Below, one piece after another: positions 8,737 through 18,043 of a stretch of DNA of 64,000 nucleotides. Each line of letters begins with the position of its first letter. The first letter of the stretch is position 1. Below the pieces are notes generated by a model. The model was not told the DNA's origin. It ran no database searches and saw only the letters and a program-made list of their open reading frames with translations. Origin of the DNA: JALEFZ01 sp039820545 (GTDB lineage: Bacteria > Bacteroidota > Bacteroidia > J057). Location of the stretch: positions 1-64,000 of the forward strand of contig JBCBPW010000025.1 of the NCBI GenBank assembly GCA_039820545.1, in the 5' to 3' direction. A program made the translations under genes and the position numbers.

Positions 8737-9234
8737 CTAAGCGAATGTGATCAGCAGCGCGTTTTTTTCTACGGAATTTTTCTCCTCGACATGGATCTCT
8801 TTCACAATTCCTTCCCCAGGAGATTTAATGATATTTTCCATTTTCATCGCTTCTAGGATCAAAAGTGGATCACCCTTTTTGACTTCCTGGCCTGTTTCGA
8901 CTTTCAGGCTGTGAATAAGACCAGGCATAGGAGCTTTGAGATTGTCGAGTTTCTTGCTGAGGGAGTGCTCCATTCCCAAGTCTTTAAGGAGTTTTTCTAT
9001 GCGCGACTGCACTTTTACTTTGGTCCGCTTTCCATTGACGCTGAGGGAGACTTCATTTGCTTCTTTGTCGAGCTTGTGGATGAATACATTGTAGGATTTG
9101 CCTTCGTGAATGACGTGAAATAGGCGGTTGTTGATGCGCGTGATTTCAGGTGAAAGGTTTTGACCATTGACAATGTGCTGTCCTTTCTTATGTGCCAACT
9201 GGAAGATAAACTGCTCGACAAATACTTCGGTCAT
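8737..9234 (-). CDS. Biotin carboxyl carrier protein of an acyl-CoA carboxylase type
   Basis: 165 residues. The C-terminal 70 residues are a biotinyl domain (APMPGLIHSLKV ... GDPLLILEAMKMENII) with the biotin-accepting Lys at residue 131. The N-terminal half (residues 1-95) is typical of the stand-alone carriers found with propionyl- or methylmalonyl-CoA carboxylase/decarboxylase beta subunits in Bacteroidota. No carboxyltransferase or biotin carboxylase gene is in the window, so the partner must lie elsewhere. Convergent with DUF72. Confidence 0.88.
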   Translation of the reverse strand: MTEVFVEQFIFQLAHKKGQHIVNGQNLSPEITRINNRLFHVIHEGKSYNVFIHKLDKEANEVSLSVNGKRTKVKVQSRIEKLLKDLGMEHSLSKKLDNLKAPMPGLIHSLKVETGQEVKKGDPLLILEAMKMENIIKSPGEGIVKEIHVEEKNSVEKNALLITFA

Positions 9235-9365
9235 GATGCGTGTGTTTTAATCGCGGGAAATATAGGACTTTTTTAGAATATTCAGCCTAGAGGTGACATT
9301 TATCAGAACAAGAAAGCGGCCTGACATTACGAGCAGGTATTTTTCGGCACAGAGAATCGGAAAAA

Positions 9366-11669
9366 TCAGTCTTTGTCAAAGGTAATCAAGAGCGCAGGGA
9401 GGAAGATGAGGTTACTGAACATAGCAATGCCTAGCGTCATAGACGTGAGCAAACCAAGGTTTTGTGTTCCTCCAAAACTCGAATAAGTGAAGGCGACGAA
9501 TCCAAAAAACAGGATCATCGAAGTGTAGATCATACTCACCCCCGTATCCTTGAAGGAGTTGGATACTGCACGCTTGACAGAGTCTCCTAGTCGTCGAGCC
9601 AATCTGTATCTGGCGAGAAAGTGAATGGAGTCATCCACTGCTACGCCAAATGCGACCCCAAATACTAGTGCTGTACTCGGCTTCAGGGCAATTCCTGCGA
9701 AACCCATGACACCCGCTACCATGAGCAGGGGAAGAAGGTTGGGGATCAAACTGATAAAGACCATTCGGGTAGATCGGAACAATAGTCCCATCAGCATGGC
9801 TATGATCCCAAAGGCGATGGCCAAGCTTTGGAGCAAGCTCTCTATCAATGTGTCATTTGCCTTGACAAAAATACGCGTGGTCCCTGTGATGCTCGTAATG
9901 TAGCGTTTGGTAGGAAAAATATCTTCTATATCCTTCTGAATGGAGTCCGATAGTTCTTCTATACGAATAGAGCCAATGTCTCTAATGGATGCCGTAATAC
10001 GAGTCACCTTCTGCGTAGAGTCGATGAGATTACGAGAAAGGGACAATTGATTCCCAAAATTTGAAGCTTGTAAGTATCCTGCAATCGCTCCCAGCTCGCG
10101 ACGGTCGGGAAGTCCATAGGTCTCTGGCCCTGCTGCATAGTAGGACTGCTTAAAGAATTTCGCAAAGTCTGCTATACTCAAACTCTTCGATACATCTGGA
10201 TAAGTAGCAAGGCTATCTTGTAGTCTCGATATACGCTCTAATGTTTTCGCCTGTAGAACACCTCGTCTAGATTTTGTGGTATCCTCTACAACAATTTCGA
10301 AGGGAAAAGCTCCATTGAATTTATCTTCAATGTATCTCAGATCCTGCATCACATAACTGTCCTGCGGGAGATCGTCAGCCATATAAGAGACAGGATTGAT
10401 CCTCAGCATACCCCAAATCGAGAGCACCATGATCAAAAAAGTAACACCAAATACTGCCCAACGATAGTTAAGGACGGCGTTGTCTAGGAGTTTAATCACG
10501 ACTGACAATCCTCTACGCTGAAGGTGACGAGTCTGATGCTTGCGAGGGGAGGGCAGAAAGCTGAAGACGATGGGAATCAAAAGCAGGGAGATGAAGAATG
10601 CAGCAATCACACTTAGACCAGCAACTACTCCAAATTCTTTCAGCGGTTGAATATCGGTAAATGCAAGCACACCCAATCCGATGGCTGTCGTAGCATTTGT
10701 CATGACAGTCACAATTCCGATCTTCTCAATGACCAGTATAAGGGACTTCATCTTATTGCGGGTACGCAGAAATTCGATGTGGTACTTGGTAATCAAGTAG
10801 ACACTATTAGGAATCGATATGACTGTAACGAGAGAGGGAATGATGCCTGTGATCAGAGAGATCTCATAGTCCATGAGTCCTATCAATCCCATGGAGAATA
10901 TGATCACTGAACCTACAACGATGAGTGGAAAAATCGTCGTAGAAAGAGACCTAAAGAAGAGAAGGAGTGTGATCCCTGTCACGATCAAGGCCAAAACGAG
11001 GAAGAGATACAGTTCTCCTACTACCGTTTGGTGAAGGTCGTACCTAATGACGGGCAGGCCTGCGACATGGACTTCTAACTCATACTGTTGTTTGAATGCG
11101 TCGATCTTTTCCAGGATGTTCCCTACAATGGGTACCTTATCGCCGGTATTCATCCGATCAGGGTCTAGAGAGATCATGACAAGGGAGACATCAGAAGATG
11201 CTTTATATAATAGATCACGATAGAAAGGCAGGTTATTGATTCTCCTAACTAGGCTATCTACTTCTGCCTGTGTTTCGGGTTTTTGTTTGGCTACAGGTTC
11301 GACTCGAAAACTGGATGTACTATCGTCACGAATGAGGTCAAAAATTCCAGTATAATTGATGACGCCTGTGACCGCATCAGCTTGCTTCAGTTCTTCTCCC
11401 AGTTCATAGACCCCTTTGAAATTGTCTAGTTGAGAGAGGTCGGCATCTACAGATATAACCAAGGTATTGGCATCATCACCAAATACCTCTTTAAATCGCA
11501 GAAACTCAATGTATACGGGATCGTCTTCGTGTACAAAACTAACCAGCGTTTGGGAGATTTTTTTCCCTCGCTGGGTCCACATAAAGCCTGTAAATAATGC
11601 CAGAACAATGAGGATCGCTATCCGATTACGGATGATCGTGGTCGCTATGACTTGCCAGTTAAAATTCAT
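9366..11669 (-). CDS. RND/MMPL superfamily exporter (SSD-type)
   Basis: About 767 residues starting at the ATG at 11669; a TTG at 11678 would add three. The layout is two repeats of one membrane segment, a large periplasmic loop, and five more segments. The motifs GVAVDDSIH in the second half and a matching segment in the first half (GIIPSLVTVISIPNSVY) are typical of the MmpL/HpnN and sterol-sensing-domain branch of the RND family, which exports lipids or hydrophobic compounds using the proton gradient. No membrane-fusion or TolC partner is adjacent. The OmpA-like lipoprotein gene ends 58 bases upstream... on the same strand, so the two may be co-transcribed. Confidence 0.88.
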   Translation of the reverse strand: MNFNWQVIATTIIRNRIAILIVLALFTGFMWTQRGKKISQTLVSFVHEDDPVYIEFLRFKEVFGDDANTLVISVDADLSQLDNFKGVYELGEELKQADAVTGVINYTGIFDLIRDDSTSSFRVEPVAKQKPETQAEVDSLVRRINNLPFYRDLLYKASSDVSLVMISLDPDRMNTGDKVPIVGNILEKIDAFKQQYELEVHVAGLPVIRYDLHQTVVGELYLFLVLALIVTGITLLLFFRSLSTTIFPLIVVGSVIIFSMGLIGLMDYEISLITGIIPSLVTVISIPNSVYLITKYHIEFLRTRNKMKSLILVIEKIGIVTVMTNATTAIGLGVLAFTDIQPLKEFGVVAGLSVIAAFFISLLLIPIVFSFLPSPRKHQTRHLQRRGLSVVIKLLDNAVLNYRWAVFGVTFLIMVLSIWGMLRINPVSYMADDLPQDSYVMQDLRYIEDKFNGAFPFEIVVEDTTKSRRGVLQAKTLERISRLQDSLATYPDVSKSLSIADFAKFFKQSYYAAGPETYGLPDRRELGAIAGYLQASNFGNQLSLSRNLIDSTQKVTRITASIRDIGSIRIEELSDSIQKDIEDIFPTKRYITSITGTTRIFVKANDTLIESLLQSLAIAFGIIAMLMGLLFRSTRMVFISLIPNLLPLLMVAGVMGFAGIALKPSTALVFGVAFGVAVDDSIHFLARYRLARRLGDSVKRAVSNSFKDTGVSMIYTSMILFFGFVAFTYSSFGGTQNLGLLTSMTLGIAMFSNLIFLPALLITFDKD

Positions 11670-11727
11670 GAGCCGCAAATCTACGATTTTTTCTACAAGG
11701 AGGGGTGTAATAATTTAATTGTCCTTT

Positions 11728-12360
11728 TCATTTTTTTCGCGAAAGGATGATCTCTACCCTCCTGTTTAATGCCTGCCCTGCGGCAGAGCGATTGGATGCG
11801 CTAGGCGTAAACTTTCCTTTCCCGACACACTTGATCGCAAAGGGAAATACTCCCTGTATGACCATATACTCAGCTATCTCTGCCGCACGCATGTTGGATA
11901 ATTGCCAACTATGACGACAGGTAGGATCTTGTGCACATTCTTGATTGTCTGTGTGTCCTTCAATAGTAATGATTAAGTCCTCTCTGTTGAGGAGTGAATC
12001 TGCGATGGGTTTCAGTTGTTCCTTCATCTCTTCATCTAGCAGATACTTACCAGGTGCAAATTCCAGCCGCGTGGATATCACATATGCTTCTTTGCCCTTG
12101 ACACGACGCAGATTGAGCTGAGGATAGGCGATAGCAGATGGATTAGAAGCCTGGGGAACACGGGTAGGTTTGCGATTGTCCGTTTCTGGCAGACAAACTT
12201 CTTCAATGTAACTCTGGTATTGTGCATTGAGCACCTGCTCCGCCCTCAGTTCTTGCTTGAGAGAGTCTACTTTAGAAATACTTTCTCCACCACCACCACT
12301 GAGGGAGCAGCTGATACAGCATCCAATAAGTAATAGGCTTAAATAGCACCCTGCCTTCAT
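11728..12360 (-). CDS. OmpA-family peptidoglycan-associated lipoprotein
   Basis: 210 residues. The N-terminus MKAGCYLSLLLIGCCISC is Cys-rich; LIGC (Cys14) fits a lipobox, so the protein is probably lipid-anchored in the outer membrane. A short coiled region (residues 30-60) precedes an OmpA/MotB domain (about 85-210) with TIEGHTDN, LSNMRAAEIAEYM and ALNRRVEIILSRK, which binds peptidoglycan. Upstream of, and co-oriented with, the RND exporter gene (58-base gap), so it could serve as an envelope anchor for that transporter, which is inference from position only. Confidence 0.88.
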   Translation of the reverse strand: MKAGCYLSLLLIGCCISCSLSGGGGESISKVDSLKQELRAEQVLNAQYQSYIEEVCLPETDNRKPTRVPQASNPSAIAYPQLNLRRVKGKEAYVISTRLEFAPGKYLLDEEMKEQLKPIADSLLNREDLIITIEGHTDNQECAQDPTCRHSWQLSNMRAAEIAEYMVIQGVFPFAIKCVGKGKFTPSASNRSAAGQALNRRVEIILSRKK

Positions 12361-12604
12361 ATGTAGAGGATTGAGTATTTGGAAGTAAAACTGAGTCCTT
12401 TTTCTTGCGTCTGCTCTTCCTTTATCCCTATCCCGATCAGGTCATTGATACAGCTATGGTAGGCACTTTGGCAAGAGGAGATCTTCTAACTGGCAAATTA
12501 CAGAAAAATGATGAAGAAGTACGATTTACCTTGCTTCTTACGCAGGACTTGGGAAGCTGTACAATTCCTGCTATTTTCCAGCCTCATTGAAAGAAATTGA
12601 TTTT

Positions 12605-13645
12605 ATGTCATTAAATATTCCGCTATTAAAAGAATTGTGTATCACACCTGGCCCTCCTGGAGGAGAGGACCCTATACGTCAGATAGTCAGACGCGAAGTA
12701 GAAGGACTGGTCGACAGCATGTATGAAGACCCTATGGGAAATATCATCGCTGTCAAGAAAGGTAAAGAAGATAAGCGCGTAATGGCAGCGGCTCACATGG
12801 ATGAGATCTCATTTATCATTACTCATATCGATAAGAATGGATTTGCGCGCTTTCACACTTTGGGAGGCTTCGATCCCAAGACCTTGACCGCGCAGCGCGT
12901 CATCGTACATGGCAAAAAGCCACTAATAGGCGTCATGGGCAGTAAGCCCATCCACTTGATGTCCCCCGAGGAGCGAACCAAAGCCCCCAAAATCTCAGAT
13001 TACTTCATTGACTTCGGAATGCCAGGCACGCAGGTAAAGGAGATCATACAAGTAGGCGACAAGGTAACCCGTGAGCGCGACCTGGTCGAACTCGGTGATA
13101 CTGTCTCTACTAAGTCTCTTGACAATCGAATATCAGTCTTTATCTTGATAGAGGCACTGAGAAATATGGAACAACCTGCCTATGATTTCTATGCAGTTTT
13201 CTCTGTACAGGAAGAAGTCGGTCTACGGGGTGCCACTACTGCGGCCAGAAAAATCAATCCTGATTTCGGGTTTGGTCTGGACACCACCATTGCCAATGAC
13301 CTCCCACATGCCCAAGATCACGAGTATATCACCCAACTAGGCAAGGGAACAGCTATCAAAATCATGGATTCATCTGTGATCACAGATAGCCGTATGGTAC
13401 GATTTATGGAAAAGGTAGCCCGTGACAAGGACATTCCCAACCAAAGAGAAATACTGACAGGAGGAGGTACAGACACTGCAGCGATTCAAAGAGGAGGAGA
13501 TGGTGCCATTGTAGGTTGTGTGTCTATCCCAACACGCCACATTCATAGTGTAGTGGAGATGTGTCACAAGACCGATATACAAGCCTCTATTGATCTTTTG
13601 ATTGCTTCTGTAGAATCACTCGATCAGTTTGATTACACATGGTAA
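12605..13645 (+). CDS. M42 family metallopeptidase (glutamyl aminopeptidase/endoglucanase type)
   Basis: 346 residues from the ATG at 12605 (a TTG at 12587 is also in frame). Conserved dinuclear-metal and catalytic motifs: AAHMDEIS (His, Asp), SLDNRIS, VQEEVGLRGA (catalytic Glu-Glu), GLDTT, and TRHIHSVVEM (His). M42 enzymes are large cytosolic dodecameric aminopeptidases that trim short peptides. The next gene, punA, is 105 bases downstream on the same strand across a long nested hairpin. Confidence 0.92.
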   Translation: MSLNIPLLKELCITPGPPGGEDPIRQIVRREVEGLVDSMYEDPMGNIIAVKKGKEDKRVMAAAHMDEISFIITHIDKNGFARFHTLGGFDPKTLTAQRVIVHGKKPLIGVMGSKPIHLMSPEERTKAPKISDYFIDFGMPGTQVKEIIQVGDKVTRERDLVELGDTVSTKSLDNRISVFILIEALRNMEQPAYDFYAVFSVQEEVGLRGATTAARKINPDFGFGLDTTIANDLPHAQDHEYITQLGKGTAIKIMDSSVITDSRMVRFMEKVARDKDIPNQREILTGGGTDTAAIQRGGDGAIVGCVSIPTRHIHSVVEMCHKTDIQASIDLLIASVESLDQFDYTW

Positions 13646-13655
13646 TATCCCAGTA

Positions 13656-13729
13656 GACAGGCAAGCGATGAGAAAGAAGACTGACAATGCCGAATAGCAG
13701 AGCAGTCTTGACTCTCATTTGTTCCTGTC
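13656..13729 (+). promoter_or_regulatory. Long nested hairpin between M42 peptidase and punA
   Basis: Three nested stems with small internal loops: GACAGG (13656-13661) with CCTGTC (13724-13729), ATGAGA (13668-13673) with TCTCAT (13713-13718), and AAGACTG (13677-13683) with CAGTCTT (13703-13709). No T tract follows, so it is not a classical terminator. It ends about 21 bases before the punA start and may be an RNA leader or processing structure. Confidence 0.5.
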
Positions 13730-13750
13730 TCTTCATATATAAAACTACAT

Positions 13751-14572
13751 ATGGAATCCTACTACAAAGAAATAAGCGACGCAGTAGAATACATTCGCAG
13801 ACATTATAAAGGTACGCCGACTATCGGCATCGTATTGGGTACAGGTTTAGGCGGTTTGGTAGAGCAGATCGAAGAAGAAAAAGTCATCCCCTATAACTTT
13901 ATCCCACATTTTCCAATCTCTACTGTAGAGAGTCACTTTGGGCGTCTCATATTTGGTAAGTTGGGCAATAAATCTGTTATGGCCATGCAAGGTCGCCTTC
14001 ACTACTACGAAGGCTACTCAATGCGACAGCTGACCTTTCCTATTCGTGTGATGAAACAACTGGGCGTAGAGACGCTGTTCATTTCCAATGCCTCAGGTGG
14101 ACTCAACAAAGATTTCTGCTCAGGCGATTTGGTAGCCATAGATGATCACATCAACTTACAGACAGCCAACCCTCTTGTAGGACCTAATTTATCAGAGTTT
14201 GGCTCGCGCTTTCCAGACATGAGCGCGCCCTACGACAAGCACCTGATTGATAGAGCAATGGAGCTAGCAGGTGATCTTGGATACAAAATGCATAAGGGAG
14301 TCTATGTAGGTGTAACAGGTCCTAACTTAGAAACAAGAGCAGAATATCGGTTCTTGCGAATCATCGGAGGTGACATCGTCGGTATGTCTACAGTGCCAGA
14401 GGTGCTGGTGGCACGACATATGGATCTCAAGGTCTGCGCTATTTCGGTAGTAACTGACGAGTGTGATCCCGACAACTTGCAAGAGGTGACATTGGAGGAT
14501 GTGATTCAAGTGGCCAATGAAGCAGAACCCAAACTCACACGCATATTCTCTGATTTGATACAAGGACTCTAG
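13751..14572 (+). CDS. punA: Purine-nucleoside phosphorylase, trimeric (PunA) type
   Basis: 273 residues, the usual length for trimeric PNP. Motifs: GIVLGTGLGGL (phosphate binding), MQGRLHYYEGYSM, FISNASGGLN, VGVTGPNLETRAEYRFL, GMSTVPEVLVARH. It splits purine nucleosides with phosphate to base and ribose-1-phosphate for salvage. The residue that in mammalian PNP is the base-contacting Asn is Asp here (SVVTDEC), which may widen base specificity; this is inference from alignment by eye. Cytosolic. Preceded by a hairpin leader and followed by a likely terminator. Confidence 0.92.
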   Translation: MESYYKEISDAVEYIRRHYKGTPTIGIVLGTGLGGLVEQIEEEKVIPYNFIPHFPISTVESHFGRLIFGKLGNKSVMAMQGRLHYYEGYSMRQLTFPIRVMKQLGVETLFISNASGGLNKDFCSGDLVAIDDHINLQTANPLVGPNLSEFGSRFPDMSAPYDKHLIDRAMELAGDLGYKMHKGVYVGVTGPNLETRAEYRFLRIIGGDIVGMSTVPEVLVARHMDLKVCAISVVTDECDPDNLQEVTLEDVIQVANEAEPKLTRIFSDLIQGL

Positions 14573-14609
14573 TGTCATATGTGAAATAGGTACTGTCTTT
14601 CAGATTTGA

Positions 14610-14641
14610 TTTCCCCATTCTCCTCAGGGTTGATGGGGAAA
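14610..14641 (+). terminator. Probable terminator after punA
   Basis: TTTCCCCAT (14610-14618) pairs with ATGGGGAAA (14633-14641), followed by ATTTGGTTT. Thirty-eight bases beyond the punA stop. Confidence 0.55.
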
Positions 14642-14739
14642 ATTTGGTTTAGATCCAACCTTTTACGCATTTTGCGCCTCGTTGAGATGATGCGTAAACG
14701 CCTCAAGGGAAACACCCCTCAAGTTAATGTGTAAATACC

Positions 14740-17049
14740 TTGTCAAGCCATTCACATAACGAATTCAAATCTATCCTATGGGTCGGATTACTCCTCTGGG
14801 GAATCTGCTTTTCCCCATTTGGACTAAAGGGACAACAGATACCCAATGGAACAGGCTTTCAGACAGACAATCGAGGCCTGCTGCAATCGGGCCTTACCGC
14901 TCCGCTAGATTCTACGGGTCTTGATTCTCTACCTGAGAAAATCGACATCCAACCAGATACAAGATACGTAGAAGTGGAGTCATTTTTTCGCCACAAGCCA
15001 AGATTCGTATTCCAACAGAAAAAGCAGTTTGAGACGATTCACTTATGGGATGAAATCGACCGCTTGCCTGGTTTTGTGCAGTCCATCGGACAGTATGGGA
15101 AGCCTTATAAACAATGGGAAGATGGACTGGATGCGCGTTTTTTGCATCATTTTCGACTCAATTCAGACCTCAAGGATCCTATTTTTGATGCGGCCAACGC
15201 CTATCAGATAATGCAGACCTTATACTTGGATACTAAGACACCTTATGTGAATGTCCAGTATATGCAAGGACCTGATCGGCTGACACGTACCCAGGTCATT
15301 GGCTCCCAAAATATCAAGCCCTGGTGGAACTTCTCCTTTATGCTCAAAAGACGAATCTCGCAGAGCGTGTACCGAGATTTAGTAGCAGATCATACCAACG
15401 TCTACCTCAATTCTAACTATCATTCCCAAAATCTCCGATACTACCTGTTTGGAGAAATTGTCTACAATCAGTTGAACGATGAGATCAATGGCGGTGTGCC
15501 CCACGTCTTTGATGAGACATGGAACCGTGTCAGTGAAGACGGCGTCATCTCAGATACAGCTGTTTTTCTGAATCCTTTTCTCACCACGCCACAATTCAAT
15601 CCAAGCTATAACGGCCTCTTTTTTAAGAGTGCACGTGCTCCCCTCCTGGCGGATGCCCAGCGGACCAACCGCCTTCAATACATCAAAATAGACCAGTACT
15701 ATCAATTGATTCGTCCGAAGGACAGTACACGCATAGAACAAAATCTCACGCTCCGTGGCAAGTTGCGGGCAGAGACCAATAGACATCGATTTGTAGACCA
15801 AAGTATCGATACGACCAGCCTGAAGGCGAATATTGTACCTGTATATCCGACGCTAGCCCCCGATTCTAATGACATCAACGATAATTATGTCAGCCGAAGG
15901 ATTAGTGTGATGGGCCAGCTCAGTTATTCATTGGCACTCAAAGAAAATCTCAGCCTGCAAATTGATGGAGGGATCGACTACGAATACCTGCGCCTGCTCA
16001 AGGACACCACACTAGCTGACAGGAATAAATCAGGACAAGAAGTCAATGGGAAACTGACTTTTCCGCTGGGATATATAGAGGCAAATATCCGGCAGACATT
16101 CTCCAATATCCTACCATCAGAACGGACGGTGAGATTGAATGCTGAACTAGCCCCTCCTATATGGCGGAGCACGTACAAGTTTGACCGTAGGTGGAAGAAG
16201 CTCAGTCCAGCGGTGCAGGACAGCCTCATCGAGCTCGCACAATCTATCCCTCAGGATTCTACCCTCCCTCCGATTCCCGACCGCTATCGTCCTCTCAAGA
16301 TCTTAGGTGAGACGAATATTGGTAGCATGAATCCTAGCCTCTTTCAGGCATTTATCCCAGGTGACTCTGGGAGTACCTACAGGCCTGGAGTAGACCTGGT
16401 CAATCAGCAGATTACACATGTTAGTGTGGGACTACGCTATCAAACCCCTGCACCTGTGGGGCCTGGAGATACATTGTTATCCTCTTATTTTGAGATTAGA
16501 GGGTTTGTCTCTCGACTGGACCAGATGATTTATTATGATCGGGACTTCCTTGTGCAGCAAGCAGCCAATGGCGAGGCGTTGAACTGGGTCGGAGGTCAAC
16601 TGAAAGCGCGCTTAAGATTCTTACGGAAATTCTACTTGGAGTCGGATGTATCCTATCAAATAGGGCAGACCAATAGTACGAGTGTAGATTTGCGACGCTA
16701 TACCCAGTCCATTCCTCAGTGGCATGGGGTGGTAGATTTATTCTATGACAATTCGAAGGTCTCCTTTGCCCGCAGATTTCGATTGGGGCTGCGTGGGCAA
16801 TTCATGACGCGCTATGTCGGGCAGACCTTGGACCCCTTATCGGGACAGTTTTTTCCGACGGACTACGAAATTCCTCCTTATGTGCGCCTAGATGTATATA
16901 CCGTATTGAATGTATGGGGTGTTCCCGTTTTCGCCAAATTCAGCCATGCCAACGAATTCGCGTTTGTCCAAGGTTATTTTACGACCCCCACCTATCCTAT
17001 GCTGGAGCGCGCCTTTACGGTAGGTTTGAGTTGGAGCTTCTTTGATTGA
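14740..17049 (+). CDS. Putative porin, outer-membrane beta-barrel
   Basis: 769 residues. A signal peptide (SILWVGLLLWGICFSPFGLKGQ) precedes a long region with alternating strands and many aromatic residues, ending in FTVGLSWSFFD with a terminal aromatic pattern of barrel proteins. It matches the Bacteroidota putative-porin family. There is no ATG before the signal peptide: an in-frame TAA lies at 14725, so translation must start at the TTG at 14740 or at a rarer codon. Large polar insertions (about residues 190-300 and 480-540) are likely loops or a plug. Passive or substrate-specific channel; cargo unknown. Single gene, convergent with rsmE. Confidence 0.82.
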   Translation: MSSHSHNEFKSILWVGLLLWGICFSPFGLKGQQIPNGTGFQTDNRGLLQSGLTAPLDSTGLDSLPEKIDIQPDTRYVEVESFFRHKPRFVFQQKKQFETIHLWDEIDRLPGFVQSIGQYGKPYKQWEDGLDARFLHHFRLNSDLKDPIFDAANAYQIMQTLYLDTKTPYVNVQYMQGPDRLTRTQVIGSQNIKPWWNFSFMLKRRISQSVYRDLVADHTNVYLNSNYHSQNLRYYLFGEIVYNQLNDEINGGVPHVFDETWNRVSEDGVISDTAVFLNPFLTTPQFNPSYNGLFFKSARAPLLADAQRTNRLQYIKIDQYYQLIRPKDSTRIEQNLTLRGKLRAETNRHRFVDQSIDTTSLKANIVPVYPTLAPDSNDINDNYVSRRISVMGQLSYSLALKENLSLQIDGGIDYEYLRLLKDTTLADRNKSGQEVNGKLTFPLGYIEANIRQTFSNILPSERTVRLNAELAPPIWRSTYKFDRRWKKLSPAVQDSLIELAQSIPQDSTLPPIPDRYRPLKILGETNIGSMNPSLFQAFIPGDSGSTYRPGVDLVNQQITHVSVGLRYQTPAPVGPGDTLLSSYFEIRGFVSRLDQMIYYDRDFLVQQAANGEALNWVGGQLKARLRFLRKFYLESDVSYQIGQTNSTSVDLRRYTQSIPQWHGVVDLFYDNSKVSFARRFRLGLRGQFMTRYVGQTLDPLSGQFFPTDYEIPPYVRLDVYTVLNVWGVPVFAKFSHANEFAFVQGYFTTPTYPMLERAFTVGLSWSFFD

Positions 17050-17073
17050 TGGGGCAGTTCAGGATAGCTTTTC

Positions 17074-17787
17074 TCAATAATTCCAATACACTTTCACCAT
17101 ACTCAAGGCAAAAATACCTGCTGTCTCTGTACGAAGGCGATTTTCTCCTAAGCTGACGGGATGAAAGCCTGCCTGGGTTGCCTGCTGGATTTCTTCCTCC
17201 GTAAAGTCTCCTTCTGGACCTATAAGTAGGGTTACCCTTTCACTTTTCGTCATCTTTTGTTGAAATGACTGTAAAGGCTCCTTTGCTTCACACCAGCCGA
17301 TGTATTTTTCTCCTAAATGATCGCCCTCTATCCACTTAGAAAAATCCATTTTGGGGTTCAATTGAGGAAGCTGGCTGCGTTTGGACTGTTTGAGGGCCGT
17401 CTCAATGAGCGTCTTGATGCGCTGCGGTTTGAATTTAGATTTGTAGACATCCGTACGTGCGCAGTGTAGAGGCTGGATTTCATTTACGCCGAGTTCAACC
17501 GATTTTTCTATCAACCACTCGAAGCGGTCCTTCAGCCGAAGGGGGGAGGCTGCAAGTATGATGTGACCCTCGTGCTCTCCAAAACGGGGAAAAGATTCGA
17601 TGATTTCAAGCTGCGTCTGTTGAAAATCTGTATTGAGAATCCGAAGCTTATGCATCGCACCTTTCCCGTCCGTACCCCATATTTCATCTCCCACTTGATG
17701 ACGCAATACCTTTAGACAATGTCTGGTTTCTTCCCTGTCCAAGGTAGCATTTTTTGATCCCTCTCTGTCTATGAGAAATACTTGCAT
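17074..17787 (-). CDS. rsmE: 16S rRNA (uracil1498-N3)-methyltransferase
   Basis: 237 residues from ATG at 17787 (MQVFLIDREG); an upstream in-frame ATG at 17820 would add eleven untypical residues. N-terminal PUA-like part (HCLKVLRHQVGDEI) and C-terminal SPOUT knot with LLIGPEGDFTEEEI, SLGENRLRTETAGI. It methylates U1498 in the decoding region of 16S rRNA using S-adenosylmethionine. Convergent with the porin gene, 24 bases apart. Normal length and motifs. Confidence 0.93.
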   Translation of the reverse strand: MQVFLIDREGSKNATLDREETRHCLKVLRHQVGDEIWGTDGKGAMHKLRILNTDFQQTQLEIIESFPRFGEHEGHIILAASPLRLKDRFEWLIEKSVELGVNEIQPLHCARTDVYKSKFKPQRIKTLIETALKQSKRSQLPQLNPKMDFSKWIEGDHLGEKYIGWCEAKEPLQSFQQKMTKSERVTLLIGPEGDFTEEEIQQATQAGFHPVSLGENRLRTETAGIFALSMVKVYWNY

Positions 17788-17865
17788 AAGCTTGAATATT
17801 TTCTTTTTATCTAAATGCACAATCTAATAGAAAAATTATAACTAGACCACGCTAAAATTTAAAGT

Positions 17866-17896
17866 CTGAAAATGAAAAACGAAACCTCATTTTCAG
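17866..17896 (+). promoter_or_regulatory. Perfect 9-bp inverted repeat upstream of pckA
   Basis: CTGAAAATG (17866-17874) and CATTTTCAG (17888-17896), 13-base spacer. It ends ten bases before a candidate -7 box at 17906. Position suits an operator; it could also be a hairpin in a minus-strand leader of rsmE. Confidence 0.4.
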
Positions 17897-17905
17897 AGGA
17901 TTAAG

Positions 17906-17913
17906 TATTTTTG
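17906..17913 (+). promoter_or_regulatory. Candidate -7 box of pckA
   Basis: TATTTTTG fits TAnnTTTG; it would give a leader of about 120 bases before the pckA ATG at 18044. Confidence 0.4.
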
Positions 17914-18043
17914 GACCGAATATGCGAACGGTTTTTTTTCCTGCATTTGCCGCTTGTAATACCCAGCGAAAATTCGTTCTTTCGTCCTGTTACGCCAAGA
18001 AACCTACTTCAACCATCGATTAGCTACTGAAAAAATTGGATCT

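Noticed and set aside
12405..12590. 61-codon open frame between the OmpA and M42 genes
   Set aside because: No signal peptide, motif or promoter context; lies across the divergent promoter region and looks like chance.
13646..13750. Purine riboswitch upstream of punA
   Set aside because: The block is one long hairpin with internal loops, not a three-way junction with conserved loop-loop bases.
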